Below are positions 7,029 through 7,385 of a DNA stretch of 7,385 nucleotides, piece after piece. Location of the stretch: NCBI GenBank assembly GCA_964384205.1, contig CAYLKS010000096.1:1-7385 (forward strand), in the 5' to 3' direction. Source of the stretch: CAYLKS01 sp964384205 [NCBI: uncultured bacterium] (GTDB lineage Bacteria; JAGOEH01). How positions within the stretch are numbered: the stretch's first letter is position 1; each line of letters begins with the position of its first letter. The notes beneath the pieces were generated by a model, which searched no databases, was not told the origin of the DNA, and worked only from the letters and a program-made list of their open reading frames with translations. A program made the translations under genes and the position numbers.

Positions 7029-7042
7029 AAATATTAATATTT
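7029..7042. repeat. 14-bp AT palindrome between the divergent promoters
   Basis: AAATATTAATATTT is a perfect palindrome that overlaps the first two bases of the rightward -35 box. It could be an operator or an AT-rich UP-like element, but such palindromes arise easily in this base composition. Confidence 0.35.
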
Positions 7043-7068
7043 GACATTTCCCAAGCCATAATTATATT
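7041..7068 (+). promoter_or_regulatory. Probable sigma70 promoter of the divergent gene
   Basis: TTGACA at 7041-7046, a 16-bp spacer and TATATT at 7063-7068 (5 of 6) suggest a start near 7075 and a leader of about 37 nt. Its -35 is 38 bp from the leftward -35, so the two promoters are back to back over an A/T-rich segment. The TetR dyad is about 70 bp away and need not control this promoter. Confidence 0.7.
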
Positions 7069-7111
7069 AAATTAAAGACATTAATTGCAAAAAATACAAG
7101 GAGGAATAATT

Positions 7112-7385
7112 ATGGCTTTTAAAGCCCTATATTTATCACATGCCCCTGATGCTGATTATACAAAGCATAGAAGTTTTATCAATACAGGGAAATACAAGCT
7201 CTGGTCAGTTGTTGTAAAAAATCAAGAAGAAGCTATTAAGGTTGCAAAAAAACTATATGAAGAAGAAAAAATAAATGCCATAATACTATGTCCTGGTTTT
7301 ACTCATACCGATGTAGCAGAACTTTTTCAAGAATTAGAAGGGAAAGTAGCTATCAATGTCTCAAGAGGAGATGGACCAAGCAGTA
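7112..7385 (+). CDS. DUF6506-like small protein (partial, runs off the window)
   Basis: An open frame of 91 codons with no stop before the window edge, starting at an ATG with AAGGAGG (7098-7104) 7 nt upstream. It begins MAFKALYLSHAPDADYTKHR and contains a conserved-looking CPGFTHTDVAELFQEL segment (residues 60-75), then GKVAINVSRGDGP. The pattern of APDAD...KHR, a central valine-rich strand, an EEAIKVAKKLYEE helix, a GFxHxxVA motif and a C-terminal GKxAxxV strand resembles the DUF6506 family, small alpha/beta proteins of about 100 residues with no known function. The match is from memory. The gene is divergent from the efflux operon with its own promoter, so any functional link is unproven. 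Only a short C-terminal part is probably missing. Confidence 0.8.
   Translation, partial: MAFKALYLSHAPDADYTKHRSFINTGKYKLWSVVVKNQEEAIKVAKKLYEEEKINAIILCPGFTHTDVAELFQELEGKVAINVSRGDGPSS

Noticed and set aside
1-7385. CRISPR array, insertion sequence, tRNA or rRNA
   Set aside because: I found no spaced direct repeats, transposase-like protein, terminal inverted repeats flanking genes, or structured RNA signature on either strand.

Overview
The window is very AT-rich DNA, roughly 30% GC by eye, from a Gram-negative (diderm) bacterium. An outer-membrane efflux channel with a signal peptide shows the outer membrane. Strong AGGAGG-type ribosome binding sites and a textbook sigma70 promoter (TTGACA, 17 bp, TATAAT) argue against Bacteroidota, which use different promoters and weak SD sequences. 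The lineage cannot be fixed from the sequence; a low-GC diderm such as Deferribacterota, Spirochaetota or a candidate phylum would fit.

Five genes on the minus strand (6915 down to 349) form one compact operon. In order of transcription they are a TetR-family repressor, a TolC-type outer-membrane channel, a periplasmic adaptor (membrane fusion protein), an RND inner-membrane pump, and a small QueD/PTPS-fold protein. Every junction is a short gap or overlap, and each downstream ribosome binding site lies in, or across the stop of, the preceding gene. The first four genes make a complete self-regulated tripartite efflux system. The leader at 6957-7002 has a perfect consensus promoter followed by a dyad (ACTGAC-N2-GTCAGT) on the predicted transcription start, the expected place for an autorepressing TetR operator.

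Two members are unusual. The RND pump lacks the acidic pair of transmembrane helix 4 (Thr410-Asn411 in place of Asp-Asp) and has Asn where AcrB has Lys940, so its ion coupling is uncertain. The last gene keeps the T-fold outline of 6-carboxytetrahydropterin synthase but has lost all three zinc-binding histidines and has no cysteine, so it is probably not an active QueD.

To the right, a divergent gene (7112 to the window edge, plus strand) with its own promoter encodes a small protein resembling the DUF6506 family. To the left, a perfect 14-bp hairpin follows the operon. The remaining ~300 bp is AT-rich with no convincing gene, apart from a weak candidate for the first codons of another leftward gene at the edge.
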